Shown here in pieces: positions 37,082-45,611 of a stretch of 64,000 nt of DNA; position 1 is the stretch's first letter; every line of letters starts with the position of its first letter. The stretch is from positions 2,774,501-2,838,500 of the forward strand of contig NC_023065.1 of the NCBI RefSeq assembly GCF_000513295.1, in the 5' to 3' direction. The stretch is from Magnetospirillum gryphiswaldense MSR-1 v2 (GTDB lineage: Bacteria; Pseudomonadota; Alphaproteobacteria; Rhodospirillales; Magnetospirillaceae). The notes under the pieces are model-generated. The model was not told the DNA's origin, made no database searches, and saw only the letters and a program-made list of their open reading frames with translations. Both the position numbers and the translations under genes were made by a program.

Positions 37082-38425
37082 TCAACGCCCCGCCACGGTC
37101 ATGCCGTCGATCCGCACGGTCGGGCAATCGACGCCATAGCGGAACTCCAGGTCGCTGGCCGGAGTCAAATTCAGGAACATGTCTTTCAGATTGCCGGCCA
37201 CGGTGACTTCCGACACCGGATAGACGATTTCGCCGGCCTCGATCCAGAAACCGGCGGCACCGCGCGAATAATCGCCGGTGACGCCATTGACGCCCTGGCC
37301 GAACAGCTCGGTGATATAGAAGCCGTCATGGATGTCGCCGATCATCTCGGCCACCGTCACCGCCCCAGCTTCCATATAGAAATTACTGGCCGACGGGCTG
37401 GGCGGGCTGGCGGTGCCGCGGCTGGCATGGCCGGTGCTTTTCAAACCCAACTGGCGGGCCGAACGGCAATCCATCAACCACGAAGTCAGCACCCCGTCTT
37501 CAACCACGTTCAGACGGCGGGTGGCCACGCCCTCGCCATCGCAGGGGCGCGAGCGCAGGCCGCGCAGGCGGTGCGGATCGTCGACGATGCGGATGCCGGG
37601 GGCGAACAGGCGCTGCCCCATCTTATCCTTGAGGAACGAGGTGCCGCGCGCCACCCCGGCGCCGTTGATGGCCCCGGCCAATGACCCGACCAGACCGCGG
37701 CTGACCCGGGGGTCGAGCACCACCGGCACCTGACAGGTCTTGACCTTGCGCGCGCCCAGACGACGGACGGCACGACGTCCGGCCTGATGGCCCACATCCT
37801 CGGGGGCGCGCAGATCGGCCATGAACACCGCCTGGGTATAATCGTAATCGCGCTCCATTCCCTGCTCGGCATCGCCGGCCAGCACCGCCGCCGACAACGA
37901 GCCCGAGGTGGCGGCATAGCCAAAGGAAAAGCCGTTGGAACCGACGAAGGCCACCGCCGAGCGGCCCCAGCCCGCCTCGGCCCCCTCGGAATTGGTCACG
38001 CCGGGCACGGCGCGGGCGGAATCCTCGGCCGCCTTGACCATCTCCAGCAGGATTTCCGCCGACGGTTCGCCAGGATCGCAGGCCTGCAAATCCAAAAATT
38101 CGCGCGCCAGTTCCGACGGATCGGCCAGACCGGCATAGGGGTCTTCCGGCACCGCCCGAGCCATGGCGACGGCGCGGTCGACCAACTCACCCAAGGCATC
38201 GGGCGAACGGTCCGACGACGACACCATGGCCTGACGCTTGCCGATCAGCACGCGCAGACCGATATCGGCGCCTTCCGAGCGTTCCATGCGTTCCAGCTGT
38301 CCCAGGCGCACGCCCACCGACAACGACACATTGTCCACCGCCACCGCGTCGGCGGCATCGGCACCGGCCCGGCGGGCCTGCGCCACCAGCCCATCCAGCA
38401 AAGACAGGGTATCGGCAGTGGACAT
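37082..38425 (-). CDS. pmbA: Metalloprotease-related protein TldE/PmbA
   Basis: A 447-residue TldD/PmbA-family protein (TldE). With TldD it forms a peptidase that matures microcins and degrades CcdA-like peptides. Features include the N-terminal helical region, VGVRLGQLERMERSEGADIGLRVLIGKRQA, the central VVLDPRVSRGLVGSLAGAING, FLKDKMGQRLFAPGIRIVDDP and the C-terminal GVNGVTGDYSRGAAGFWIEAGEIVYPVSEVTVAGNL. TldE lacks the HExxxH metal site of TldD, and none is seen here. ATG 38425 follows a GGAGG. Confidence 0.93.
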   Translation of the reverse strand: MSTADTLSLLDGLVAQARRAGADAADAVAVDNVSLSVGVRLGQLERMERSEGADIGLRVLIGKRQAMVSSSDRSPDALGELVDRAVAMARAVPEDPYAGLADPSELAREFLDLQACDPGEPSAEILLEMVKAAEDSARAVPGVTNSEGAEAGWGRSAVAFVGSNGFSFGYAATSGSLSAAVLAGDAEQGMERDYDYTQAVFMADLRAPEDVGHQAGRRAVRRLGARKVKTCQVPVVLDPRVSRGLVGSLAGAINGAGVARGTSFLKDKMGQRLFAPGIRIVDDPHRLRGLRSRPCDGEGVATRRLNVVEDGVLTSWLMDCRSARQLGLKSTGHASRGTASPPSPSASNFYMEAGAVTVAEMIGDIHDGFYITELFGQGVNGVTGDYSRGAAGFWIEAGEIVYPVSEVTVAGNLKDMFLNLTPASDLEFRYGVDCPTVRIDGMTVAGR

Positions 38426-38494
38426 GACTTCCTCCGGGACGGGTACGGGCAGCAAGGCTAGCACGGGCTTGGCAGCGTGGGAACCCCGCCCCAT

Positions 38495-39514
38495 ATGCCG
38501 AAAATGAGAGATGCCGCCGCCCATGACCTGGATCACCCGCAGGATCGCCACCGCCGCATCCTGGCGGCGTGGCTGCTGATGGTGGCGGCCATGGTGGCGG
38601 TGATGGTGACCTTGGGCGGGCTGACCCGGCTGACCGGATCGGGCCTGTCCATGACCCAATGGAATCCCCACCACATCCTGCCGCCCCTCGACGCCGGCCA
38701 ATGGCAGGAAGCCTTCGCCCTTTACCGGCAAAGCCCGGAATTCCGACTGATCAACACCCAGATGGATCTGGCCGGCTATCAATCCATTTTCTGGCTGGAA
38801 TATATCCATCGCCTGTGGGGGCGGCTGATCGGCCTGGCCTTCGCCCTGCCGCTGGTCTGGTTCGTCTGGCGGCGCATGGTGCCGGCGGGCTGGCTGCCGC
38901 GCCTGCTGGCCCTGCTGGCCCTGGGCGGCGGCCAAGGGGTGATGGGCTGGCTGATGGTGGCCAGCGGCTTGGCCGACCGTCCCGAGGTCAGTCATTTCCG
39001 CCTTGCCGCCCATCTGCTGCTGGCCCTGGTCATCCTGGCGGCGCTGATCTGGTGTGCCCTGGCGCTGCGGGATCACCCCCGCCAACGCCACCGCCTGCTG
39101 TTCACCACCTTGTGGTTGGTCGCCGCCCTGACCCTGGCCGCCATGAGCTGGGGTGCCCTGGTCGCCGGACTGGATGCGGGGCGCATCCACAATACCTTTC
39201 CGCTGATGCAAGACGGCTGGCTGCCGTCGCCGCCGCTCGGCAACGCCATCACCGATGCCGCCTCGGTACAATATGTGCACCGGGTGTTGGCAATCACCGC
39301 CTGGGCCTGCCTGTCGCTGCTGGCGGCATGGAGCTGGCGTCGCCATGGACCGCGCCCGCTGCTGCTGACCGGCGCCTGGGTCCAGGTTCAGGCCGGACTG
39401 GGCATCGCCACCTTGCTGCACGGCGCCCCATTGGTTCTGGCTGCACTGCATCAAGGGGGCGCGGTGGTGCTGGTTGCTCTGCTAACATGGGCGCTGTTCT
39501 CGGTTCGGAGATAG
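38495..39514 (+). CDS. ctaA: Haem A synthase (CtaA/Cox15)
   Basis: An eight-helix inner-membrane enzyme that oxidises haem O to haem A for aa3-type cytochrome oxidase, about 339 residues. Marks of the proteobacterial Cox15 type are TLGGLTRLTGSGLSMTQWNP in the first helix-loop, EYIHRLWGRLIGL with its haem-ligand histidine, SHFRLAAHLLLAL, and the C-terminal YVHRVLAI and ALHQGGAVVLV histidines. It is preceded by divergent pmbA and followed four bases later by the M23 gene. ATGs at 38477 and 38504 are alternatives. Confidence 0.93.
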   Translation: MPKMRDAAAHDLDHPQDRHRRILAAWLLMVAAMVAVMVTLGGLTRLTGSGLSMTQWNPHHILPPLDAGQWQEAFALYRQSPEFRLINTQMDLAGYQSIFWLEYIHRLWGRLIGLAFALPLVWFVWRRMVPAGWLPRLLALLALGGGQGVMGWLMVASGLADRPEVSHFRLAAHLLLALVILAALIWCALALRDHPRQRHRLLFTTLWLVAALTLAAMSWGALVAGLDAGRIHNTFPLMQDGWLPSPPLGNAITDAASVQYVHRVLAITAWACLSLLAAWSWRRHGPRPLLLTGAWVQVQAGLGIATLLHGAPLVLAALHQGGAVVLVALLTWALFSVRR

Positions 39515-39518
39515 GAAC

Positions 39519-40313
39519 ATGCGCCGTGTATTGGGTTTTGTGCTGCTGCTGGCCGTGGGGCCAGCCTGGGCCGGGGATTTGCGCGGCAAGCTGGAGCAAG
39601 GCGGGCTGGTCATCGGCCAAGCCCCGCCCGGTGCCGCCATCAGCCTGGACGGACGGGCCGTCCCCACCGATGACCAGGGCCGTTTCCTCCTGGGGTTCGG
39701 TCGCGATGCCGGCCCTGCCGCCAGCTTGACCATCGGCACGCAAACCCGGATTTTGCCCATCGCCAAGCGCGACTGGCAAATCCAGCGCATCGACGGCCTG
39801 CCGGCGGCCAAGGTCAGTCCCGACCCGGCGCAACTGGCCCGCATCCAGGCGGAAAACCGCCTGATCGCCGAACGTCGGCAGCAATCCCAACCGCGCGCCC
39901 TGTTCCTGGCCGGTCTGGCCGCCCCCGCCGACGGCATCGTCTCGGGCGTGTTCGGCAGTCAGCGGGTGTTGAACGGCGAAGCCCGCGCCCCCCATTCCGG
40001 CACCGACATCGCCGCCATCACCGGTGCGCCGGTGCGGGCGGCGGGCGACGGCATCGTCACCTTGACCCACCCGGACATGTTCTTCACCGGCCAGACGCTG
40101 ATGATCGACCATGGCTTGGGCTTGCAAAGCGTCTATGCCCATCTGTCGCGCATGGATGTGACCGAAGGTCAGACCGTCGCCAAGGGCCAGGTCATCGGCG
40201 CGGTGGGGGCCAGCGGTCGGGCGACCGGGCCGCATCTGCATTGGGGGGCGTCGTGGCTGGATGTGCGCCTGGACCCGGAAACGGTATTGGCCGTGCTGCC
40301 TTGCTGCTCGTGA
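39519..40313 (+). CDS. M23-family (LytM) metallopeptidase
   Basis: A 264-residue exported peptidoglycan hydrolase or amidase activator. A signal peptide (residues 1-18, ending AWA) precedes an N-terminal beta domain (about 20-100) and an M23 domain. The zinc-site motifs HSGTD and, near the end, GPHLHWG (HxH) are both present, as is GLQSVYAHLSRM, so the enzyme should be active. The gene starts four bases after ctaA. Its TGA stop (40311-40313) is the first three bases of a long inverted-repeat element, so the terminal CCS residues may be altered by that element. Confidence 0.9.
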   Translation: MRRVLGFVLLLAVGPAWAGDLRGKLEQGGLVIGQAPPGAAISLDGRAVPTDDQGRFLLGFGRDAGPAASLTIGTQTRILPIAKRDWQIQRIDGLPAAKVSPDPAQLARIQAENRLIAERRQQSQPRALFLAGLAAPADGIVSGVFGSQRVLNGEARAPHSGTDIAAITGAPVRAAGDGIVTLTHPDMFFTGQTLMIDHGLGLQSVYAHLSRMDVTEGQTVAKGQVIGAVGASGRATGPHLHWGASWLDVRLDPETVLAVLPCCS

Positions 40314-40547
40314 AAAAGTCCTTCGCTTCGCTCAGTGTACTTTTCCCCGTTCATTGAAGCGGAGAAAAATAGGCTTGGGACGGCCCTGCACCTATTTTTC
40401 ACTTTCTTCTTTTGCCGCCATCAGGCGAACAAGGTTCTCCTGATGGCGGAAGAAAAGGTAAAGCCCGCGCGGAAAGCTTGCTTGAGCACGGGCTTACACA
40501 TCAAATCGGGGAAAAGTACACTGAGGCGAAGCCGAGGGACTTTTCCA
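40311..40547. repeat. Cloverleaf-like inverted-repeat element
   Basis: A 237-base intergenic element. Outer arms of about 40 bases (40311-40349 and 40507-40547) are near-perfect inverted repeats sharing CAGTGTACTTTTCCCCG at their inner ends. Between them sit three hairpins: GAAAAATAGG/CCTATTTTTC (40364-40373 with 40391-40400), CCGCCATCAGG/CCTGATGGCGG (40415-40425 with 40439-40449), and AAGCCCG/CGGGCTT (40461-40467 with 40489-40495). No transposase frame is inside. It lies between two convergent genes. Confidence 0.8.
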
Positions 40548-40557
40548 CGGGCGACGG

Positions 40558-40827
40558 CTACTCAGCCTTGATCCGGCTGATGCGGTAAAGGGCGAAAATC
40601 AGCGCCGGCAGCACCAGCCAGGCCAGCGGCAGCGCCGACAATCCGGTCTTGTGCTGCACCGAGATGATGATGCCGGCGGAGCCCAAGGCCGCGAACACCA
40701 CGGTCAAAGAGCCGAATACCACCTTGCCCCACAAAAAACCGGCGCGGCGAAACGCCCACGGCGCCCCCACCAGGGCCAGCAGCGCCACCAAGGGCAGAGC
40801 CAGGAAATTGATTTCACCCGCGCCCAT
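40558..40827 (-). CDS. Small membrane protein
   Basis: An 89-residue protein with three hydrophobic helices (LPLVALLALVGAPWAF, VVFGSLTVVFAALGSAGIIISV, LPLAWLVLPALIFALY) and a basic C-terminus. No family is recognised. ATG 40827 lies four bases after the stop of the UPF0114 gene, so the two are almost certainly co-transcribed and may act together in the membrane. Confidence 0.72.
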   Translation of the reverse strand: MGAGEINFLALPLVALLALVGAPWAFRRAGFLWGKVVFGSLTVVFAALGSAGIIISVQHKTGLSALPLAWLVLPALIFALYRISRIKAE

Positions 40828-40831
40828 GGCC

Positions 40832-41338
40832 TTAGTGGTCCCGATGGGCGGCAAAGGCCAGCTTGTCCACATAAGCCAGGATCAGCGCCGAAAGGACGAA
40901 GGTCATGTGCAGGATGACCAGCCACATCAGCTTGTCGTTGGGAATGGACAGGATGTTGACGAAGGCCTTGAGCAGGTGGATCGAGGAGATGGCGACGATG
41001 GAGGCGGCCACCTTGATCTTCAAGGTGCCGGCGTCGACCTTGCCCAGCCACGACAGCTTTTCGGTTTGTGCCGACTGGTCGATGCGGGAAATGAAATTCT
41101 CGTAGCCTGACAGGATGACCATGATCAGCAGGTTGCCGACCAGGGCCAGATCAATCAGACCCAACGCCGTCAGGATCAGGTCGGCTTCGACCATCTGCGG
41201 CAGCAGTGGCACCAGATGGATCAGTTCCTGGAAAAACTTGAAGGCGAAGAATATCAGGACGACGGTCAGCCCCATATAGAGCGGGGCCAACAGCCAGCGG
41301 CTCCAAAACAGAAATCCCTCGATGGCGCGCTCGATCAT
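40832..41338 (-). CDS. UPF0114 (YqhA-like) membrane protein
   Basis: A 168-residue inner-membrane protein of the UPF0114/YqhA family. It begins [28 protein letters not shown], has [27 protein letters not shown] and ends with a helix ([18 protein letters not shown]). Four membrane helices are visible. The biochemical role of the family is unknown; genetic links to iron and stress are reported for some members. ATG 41338 fits the family N-terminus. First gene of a two-gene unit. Confidence 0.9.
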   Translation of the reverse strand: MIERAIEGFLFWSRWLLAPLYMGLTVVLIFFAFKFFQELIHLVPLLPQMVEADLILTALGLIDLALVGNLLIMVILSGYENFISRIDQSAQTEKLSWLGKVDAGTLKIKVAASIVAISSIHLLKAFVNILSIPNDKLMWLVILHMTFVLSALILAYVDKLAFAAHRDH

Positions 41339-41565
41339 GATGGTTCTCCCTTCCCTCGACTTGTCATTACCGCGCTGCGGCAGAGCTGGCAAGGGGCAGC
41401 AAGCTTCTTACACTCATTGCGGTTAATGGATCGAAGGGCCACAAACTAAAACTAAAGTTATGTTTCAATTTCCAGCACATACCATTTGGTGTAGAATTTT
41501 GGCGCCCACTTGAAACAACCCTGGATTCGGGCACGCCTGCGCATCACTTCTCGGCAGACCAGCTC

Positions 41566-44286
41566 ATGCTTACGCAAACCAGCGCCTCGCTCCGTGATCC
41601 TGTCGTCCTCTCCGCCACCGGCGACCACATCCGGGTTCCCGGTGCCGACTGGCTGGACGGCGCCGATCTCAGCCGTGACGGCGGCGATCTGCTGCTGACC
41701 GGCAGTGACAGCGTCAGCATGGTGGTACCCGGTTATTTCGATCTGCCCAATCCGCCCGCCCTGGTGGACGATGGCGGCATGATGGTGACCGGCGACTGGG
41801 CCGTCCGGCTGGCCGGGCCGCTGGCGCCGGGGCAATACGCCCAAGCCGGCGGCGCGGCAGCGGCGCCGGCCATCGGTACCGTCAGCAACGCCGTCGGCCA
41901 GGTCCAGGTCCGTCACGCCGACGGCACCCAGGACGCGGTAAAAAACGGCGACGCGGTCAAGGTCGGCGATATCATCAGCACCGGCGGCAACGGCAAGGTC
42001 GGCATCACCTTCGACGACGGCTCGACCTTTGCCTTGGGCGGCAATGGCCGCATGAGCGTCGACGAGATGACCTTGCCCGACGCAGCCGGCGGCGGCGGCA
42101 AGGAAGTGCTGGCGATCCAGGGCGGGTCGTTCTCGTTTTCCAGCGGAACCATCGCCAAATCCGTGCCCGACGCCATGCAATTGAAGACGCCGGTGGCCAA
42201 TATCGGCGTGCGCGGGACCACCGGCGCCGGCGTTGCCGGGCCGGAAGGCCAGAACAACACCGTATCGCTGTTGCCCGATGCCGACGGCAATGTCGGCCAG
42301 ATGTCGGTCAGCAACCAAGCCGGCACCCAGATGCTGAGCCAGCCGGGCGCCACCACCCAGTTCACCAGCGCCTTCACCGCGCCGCCGCCGCCGGTGATCC
42401 TGTCGCCGCAACAGATTCAGCAGCAATACGGCGACACCTTGCAGGCGCTGCCGCCGCCGCCGTCGCCGGAACAGCTTCAACAGCAACAGCAACAGCGTCA
42501 GGCCGACGCCACCACCGAAGCCCAGCAACAAGCCCAAGCCGAGGCGGCGGAAAAAGCCGCCGCCGAGCAGGCCGCCACCGAGGCCGAGGCCGAAAATGCG
42601 CTGAATGCCGAAGGCGAGGCGGCGCGTGAAGAGGCAACCGATCTGTTCGGATCATTGAACGATCTGGCCCAGGCCTTGGGCACCGATCTGGGACTGTTCG
42701 GCCAAGACGGCCAGATCATGATGAACGAAATCGACGATCTGTTCGAACAGATGCTGGGCGACGACGGGCCGTTGTTCGGCGAATTCGGCCCCGACCCGTT
42801 CGGAGAGTTCGGCCCCGGTGAGTTCGATCTAGGTGAGTTGATCGGTGAACTCGGCTTTGAAATCGGCGAGATCATCGACGAGGCCTTGCAGGACATGATC
42901 GACCAGATCGAGGACGAGGCGTTAAGCCAGCCGATGCAGCAGCATAACCTGACCGGTGGTGCCGCCACCATCACCGTCACCGATGGGGTCACCGACTATA
43001 TCGTCGGCGTGGAAAACACCGCCGACGCCGTCACCATCGCCGCCAACTCCACCCTATCCACCGGCGACACCTTCATCGATTACACCAGCGGTGATGGCGA
43101 TTCGCTGACCTTGGCCGCCGCCGGCCCCAACGCCAATTGGCGGGTGGCCGGGGTGGAAACCATCAATCTATCCCAGACCACCGACGACAACACCTTCGCC
43201 ATCGGCAGCAGCGGCGCCACCAGCATCACCCTCAGCGGTAACATCGATTCCATCAGTGAAACCCAGTTCAGCGAAGCCCACTGGCTGTTGCAGAACGGCG
43301 ACCAGAACTGGACGCTGACCGGCAACATGGGCAGCGACAACATCAATATGGGCGCCGGTGCCAATGCGCTTTATCTGGTGGATGCCGGCAACCATTCCGC
43401 CAGCCTGAACAATGTGAACAATATGTACTTTTTGGGCAGCGGCACCCATTTCACCGCCGAGGCCCCGCTGACCAATATCAGCATCAGCGGCAGCGCCGGC
43501 TCCGACAGCGTCACCTTGGATGACGGCGTCAATGCCATCACCATCAACGCGGTCGAATCGGTAACCGGCGGCACCGGCCTCGACATCGTCACCCTGGCTG
43601 CCGGCGGTCAAACCGTCGAGGTCAGTGGGGTGGAATCGGTGATCGGCGGCAGCGGCACCGACAGCATCACCCTGGCTGCCGGCGGTCAGACCATCGGGGT
43701 CAGCGGTGTCGAGACGGTAACCGGGGGCACCGGCAACGACATCATCACCGGTTCGAGCGCGGCCGAAAGTCTGGTGGGTGGTCTCGGCGACGACACCCTG
43801 ATCGGTGGCGGCGGGGCTGATACCCTGACTGGCGGCGATGGTGCCGATATTTATAAATACGCGGCGACCACCGATTTCGGCGACATCATCACCAGTTTCT
43901 CCCACAACGACGACACTATCGTGCTGAACATGGCCGATTTTTCTGCCTTGCCTTCAGCCATGACCGTCAATTCCGCCATCGATGTCAGCTTCTATAGCCT
44001 GTTGCCCGACAGTAATTTCTCCTCCGCCGATCTGACCGGCATCAATTTCGTCCTTTTGACCGGCCAGACCTATGCCGACGCCGAAACCGCACTGGCCGCC
44101 GTCAGCACCGCCGGCGGCACCTTGGGCACCGGCGGTTTGCTGGTCATGTATGCCAACAGCAACAGCAAAAGCACACTGGCCTGGGATGCCAACCGCGCCG
44201 ACGCAGGGACGCCAGCGGTGGACATCGCCGTTCTGGATGCTGAAGCCGACGCCAATTTCAACAATACCGACATCGTGATGGTCTGA
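41566..44286 (+). CDS. Type I secreted RTX protein with N-terminal FecR domain
   Basis: A 906-residue acidic protein without a signal peptide. Residues about 100-230 form a FecR-type domain (GTVSNAVGQVQVRHADGTQ, then VGDIISTGGNGKVGITFDDGSTFALG). A Pro/Gln linker and a long Ala/Glu helix (about 280-350) follow, then a low-complexity stretch of EFGP/GEFD repeats (about 405-440). The C-terminal third has beta-roll repeats: two near copies of ITLAAGGQT-V-VSGVE, then true RTX nonapeptides (GGTGNDIITG, GGLGDDTLIGGGGADTLTGGDGADIY). It ends in NNTDIVMV, acidic then hydrophobic like a type I export signal. TolC, ABC and HlyD genes follow directly, so it is their likely substrate. Confidence 0.88.
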   Translation: MLTQTSASLRDPVVLSATGDHIRVPGADWLDGADLSRDGGDLLLTGSDSVSMVVPGYFDLPNPPALVDDGGMMVTGDWAVRLAGPLAPGQYAQAGGAAAAPAIGTVSNAVGQVQVRHADGTQDAVKNGDAVKVGDIISTGGNGKVGITFDDGSTFALGGNGRMSVDEMTLPDAAGGGGKEVLAIQGGSFSFSSGTIAKSVPDAMQLKTPVANIGVRGTTGAGVAGPEGQNNTVSLLPDADGNVGQMSVSNQAGTQMLSQPGATTQFTSAFTAPPPPVILSPQQIQQQYGDTLQALPPPPSPEQLQQQQQQRQADATTEAQQQAQAEAAEKAAAEQAATEAEAENALNAEGEAAREEATDLFGSLNDLAQALGTDLGLFGQDGQIMMNEIDDLFEQMLGDDGPLFGEFGPDPFGEFGPGEFDLGELIGELGFEIGEIIDEALQDMIDQIEDEALSQPMQQHNLTGGAATITVTDGVTDYIVGVENTADAVTIAANSTLSTGDTFIDYTSGDGDSLTLAAAGPNANWRVAGVETINLSQTTDDNTFAIGSSGATSITLSGNIDSISETQFSEAHWLLQNGDQNWTLTGNMGSDNINMGAGANALYLVDAGNHSASLNNVNNMYFLGSGTHFTAEAPLTNISISGSAGSDSVTLDDGVNAITINAVESVTGGTGLDIVTLAAGGQTVEVSGVESVIGGSGTDSITLAAGGQTIGVSGVETVTGGTGNDIITGSSAAESLVGGLGDDTLIGGGGADTLTGGDGADIYKYAATTDFGDIITSFSHNDDTIVLNMADFSALPSAMTVNSAIDVSFYSLLPDSNFSSADLTGINFVLLTGQTYADAETALAAVSTAGGTLGTGGLLVMYANSNSKSTLAWDANRADAGTPAVDIAVLDAEADANFNNTDIVMV

Positions 44287-44324
44287 CCCCCATGCCCCAC
44301 CACCGCCAAGGAAAAATCGCCCCC

Positions 44325-45611
44325 ATGCGCCTGATGCCGCTTGCCGCCGTGACGGCGGCCCTGCTCGCTTTCGCCCCCCTATCGGCGCGGGCGGAATCCT
44401 TACGCGAGATGTTGGATCAGATGCTGCCCGGCCATAACCGCATGAAGGCGGCCCAAGCCGATGTCACCGGCGCCGAAAATCTGCTCGAGGTCGCCCGCGG
44501 CACTTGGTACCCGACCCTGACCACCACGGTGGATTATGGTTATGAAAGCCAGAACAAGCCCAGCGGCAGCCAGGACACCGACGCCTATCTGAAACGCTAC
44601 GAGCTTCAGATCAAGCAATTGCTATGGGATTTCGGCGCCGCCAACGCCAATATCGACAAGGCTGAGTTGGCCAAGATCCAGGCCGAGGCGACCAAGACCG
44701 GCGCCCGTCAGGCCTTGGTGCTGGAGGCGGTGACCGCCTATATCAATCTGGTGCGTACCCAACGCCAAGTGGACTTCGCCCGCGAATCCGAAGCCAATAT
44801 CCGCAAGCAGACCGGGCTGGAACAGGCCCGCGTCGATCGCGGCTCGGGCCTGTCCACCGACGTTCTGCAAGCCAAGACCCAACTGGCCGGGGCCGAGGCC
44901 TCGCGCGTCGCCGCCGAGGGCGCCCTGGCCACGGCGCAAAACCGATTCCGCGCCGTTTTCGGTCGCGCCCCCGCCCAAGTCTCCACCATGGCCCTGCCGC
45001 CGGTCCCCGCCGATGTGCTGCCGGCCCAACTGGACGAAGCCACCGCCATCGCCAAGACCGGCAGTATCCAGTTGAAGCTGGCCAAGCTGGCCGCCGACAG
45101 CGCCGCCAAGACGGCACAGGCGACCGAAGCCACCTTGTATCCGCGTCTGGACCTGATCGGCGAGGCCCGCAACAAGCAGAATTACGGCGGCACCATGGGC
45201 AACCAGACCGAACAGGTGGCCAAGGTCGAGCTGACCTATCCGCTCAATCTGGGCTTCACCGTGGTCAATTCCATCCGCTCCGCCGACAGCGCGGTGAATG
45301 CCGCCAATGCCCGGCTGGCCGACGCCCACGACATCGTCGAGGAACAGGTGCGCAATGCCTGGGAAAATCTGGCGACGCAGAAATCGCGCGCCGATTTCCT
45401 GAAGAACCAGTCCAACATCGCCAACGAGTTCCTGACCCTGGCGCGCAAGGAACGCAGTTTGGGCAACCGCTCGCTCATCGATGTGCTGGCCGGCGAAACC
45501 GCGCTGATCAACGCCAACAGCGCCGCCGCCGTCGCCGACGCCGACGTCTCCATCGCCGCCTTCACCTTGCTGTCGACCATGGGCCGGTTGGACGAGAACG
45601 CGGTCCGCTGA
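44325..45611 (+). CDS. TolC-family outer membrane channel of type I secretion
   Basis: A 428-residue outer-membrane efflux protein. A signal peptide (residues 1-23, ending ARA) precedes two helical repeats: LKRYELQIKQLLWDFGAANANIDKAELA and VAKVELTYPLNLGFTVVNSIRSADSAVNAANARLADA, each the strand-helix unit of TolC. It would form the trimeric exit duct for the RTX protein. It starts 36 bases after the substrate gene and its TGA overlaps the ATG of the ABC gene. ATG 44292 would add 11 residues, but the AAGGA site favours 44325. Confidence 0.92.
   Translation: MRLMPLAAVTAALLAFAPLSARAESLREMLDQMLPGHNRMKAAQADVTGAENLLEVARGTWYPTLTTTVDYGYESQNKPSGSQDTDAYLKRYELQIKQLLWDFGAANANIDKAELAKIQAEATKTGARQALVLEAVTAYINLVRTQRQVDFARESEANIRKQTGLEQARVDRGSGLSTDVLQAKTQLAGAEASRVAAEGALATAQNRFRAVFGRAPAQVSTMALPPVPADVLPAQLDEATAIAKTGSIQLKLAKLAADSAAKTAQATEATLYPRLDLIGEARNKQNYGGTMGNQTEQVAKVELTYPLNLGFTVVNSIRSADSAVNAANARLADAHDIVEEQVRNAWENLATQKSRADFLKNQSNIANEFLTLARKERSLGNRSLIDVLAGETALINANSAAAVADADVSIAAFTLLSTMGRLDENAVR

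Noticed and set aside
36467-37684. A plus-strand frame starting in AT-richer intergenic DNA (MQMHKHLVEYVANN...)
   Set aside because: Only about 40 codons precede the region antisense to the lipoprotein and pmbA. It has no ribosome binding site and no family resemblance, and a minus-strand terminator sits inside it.
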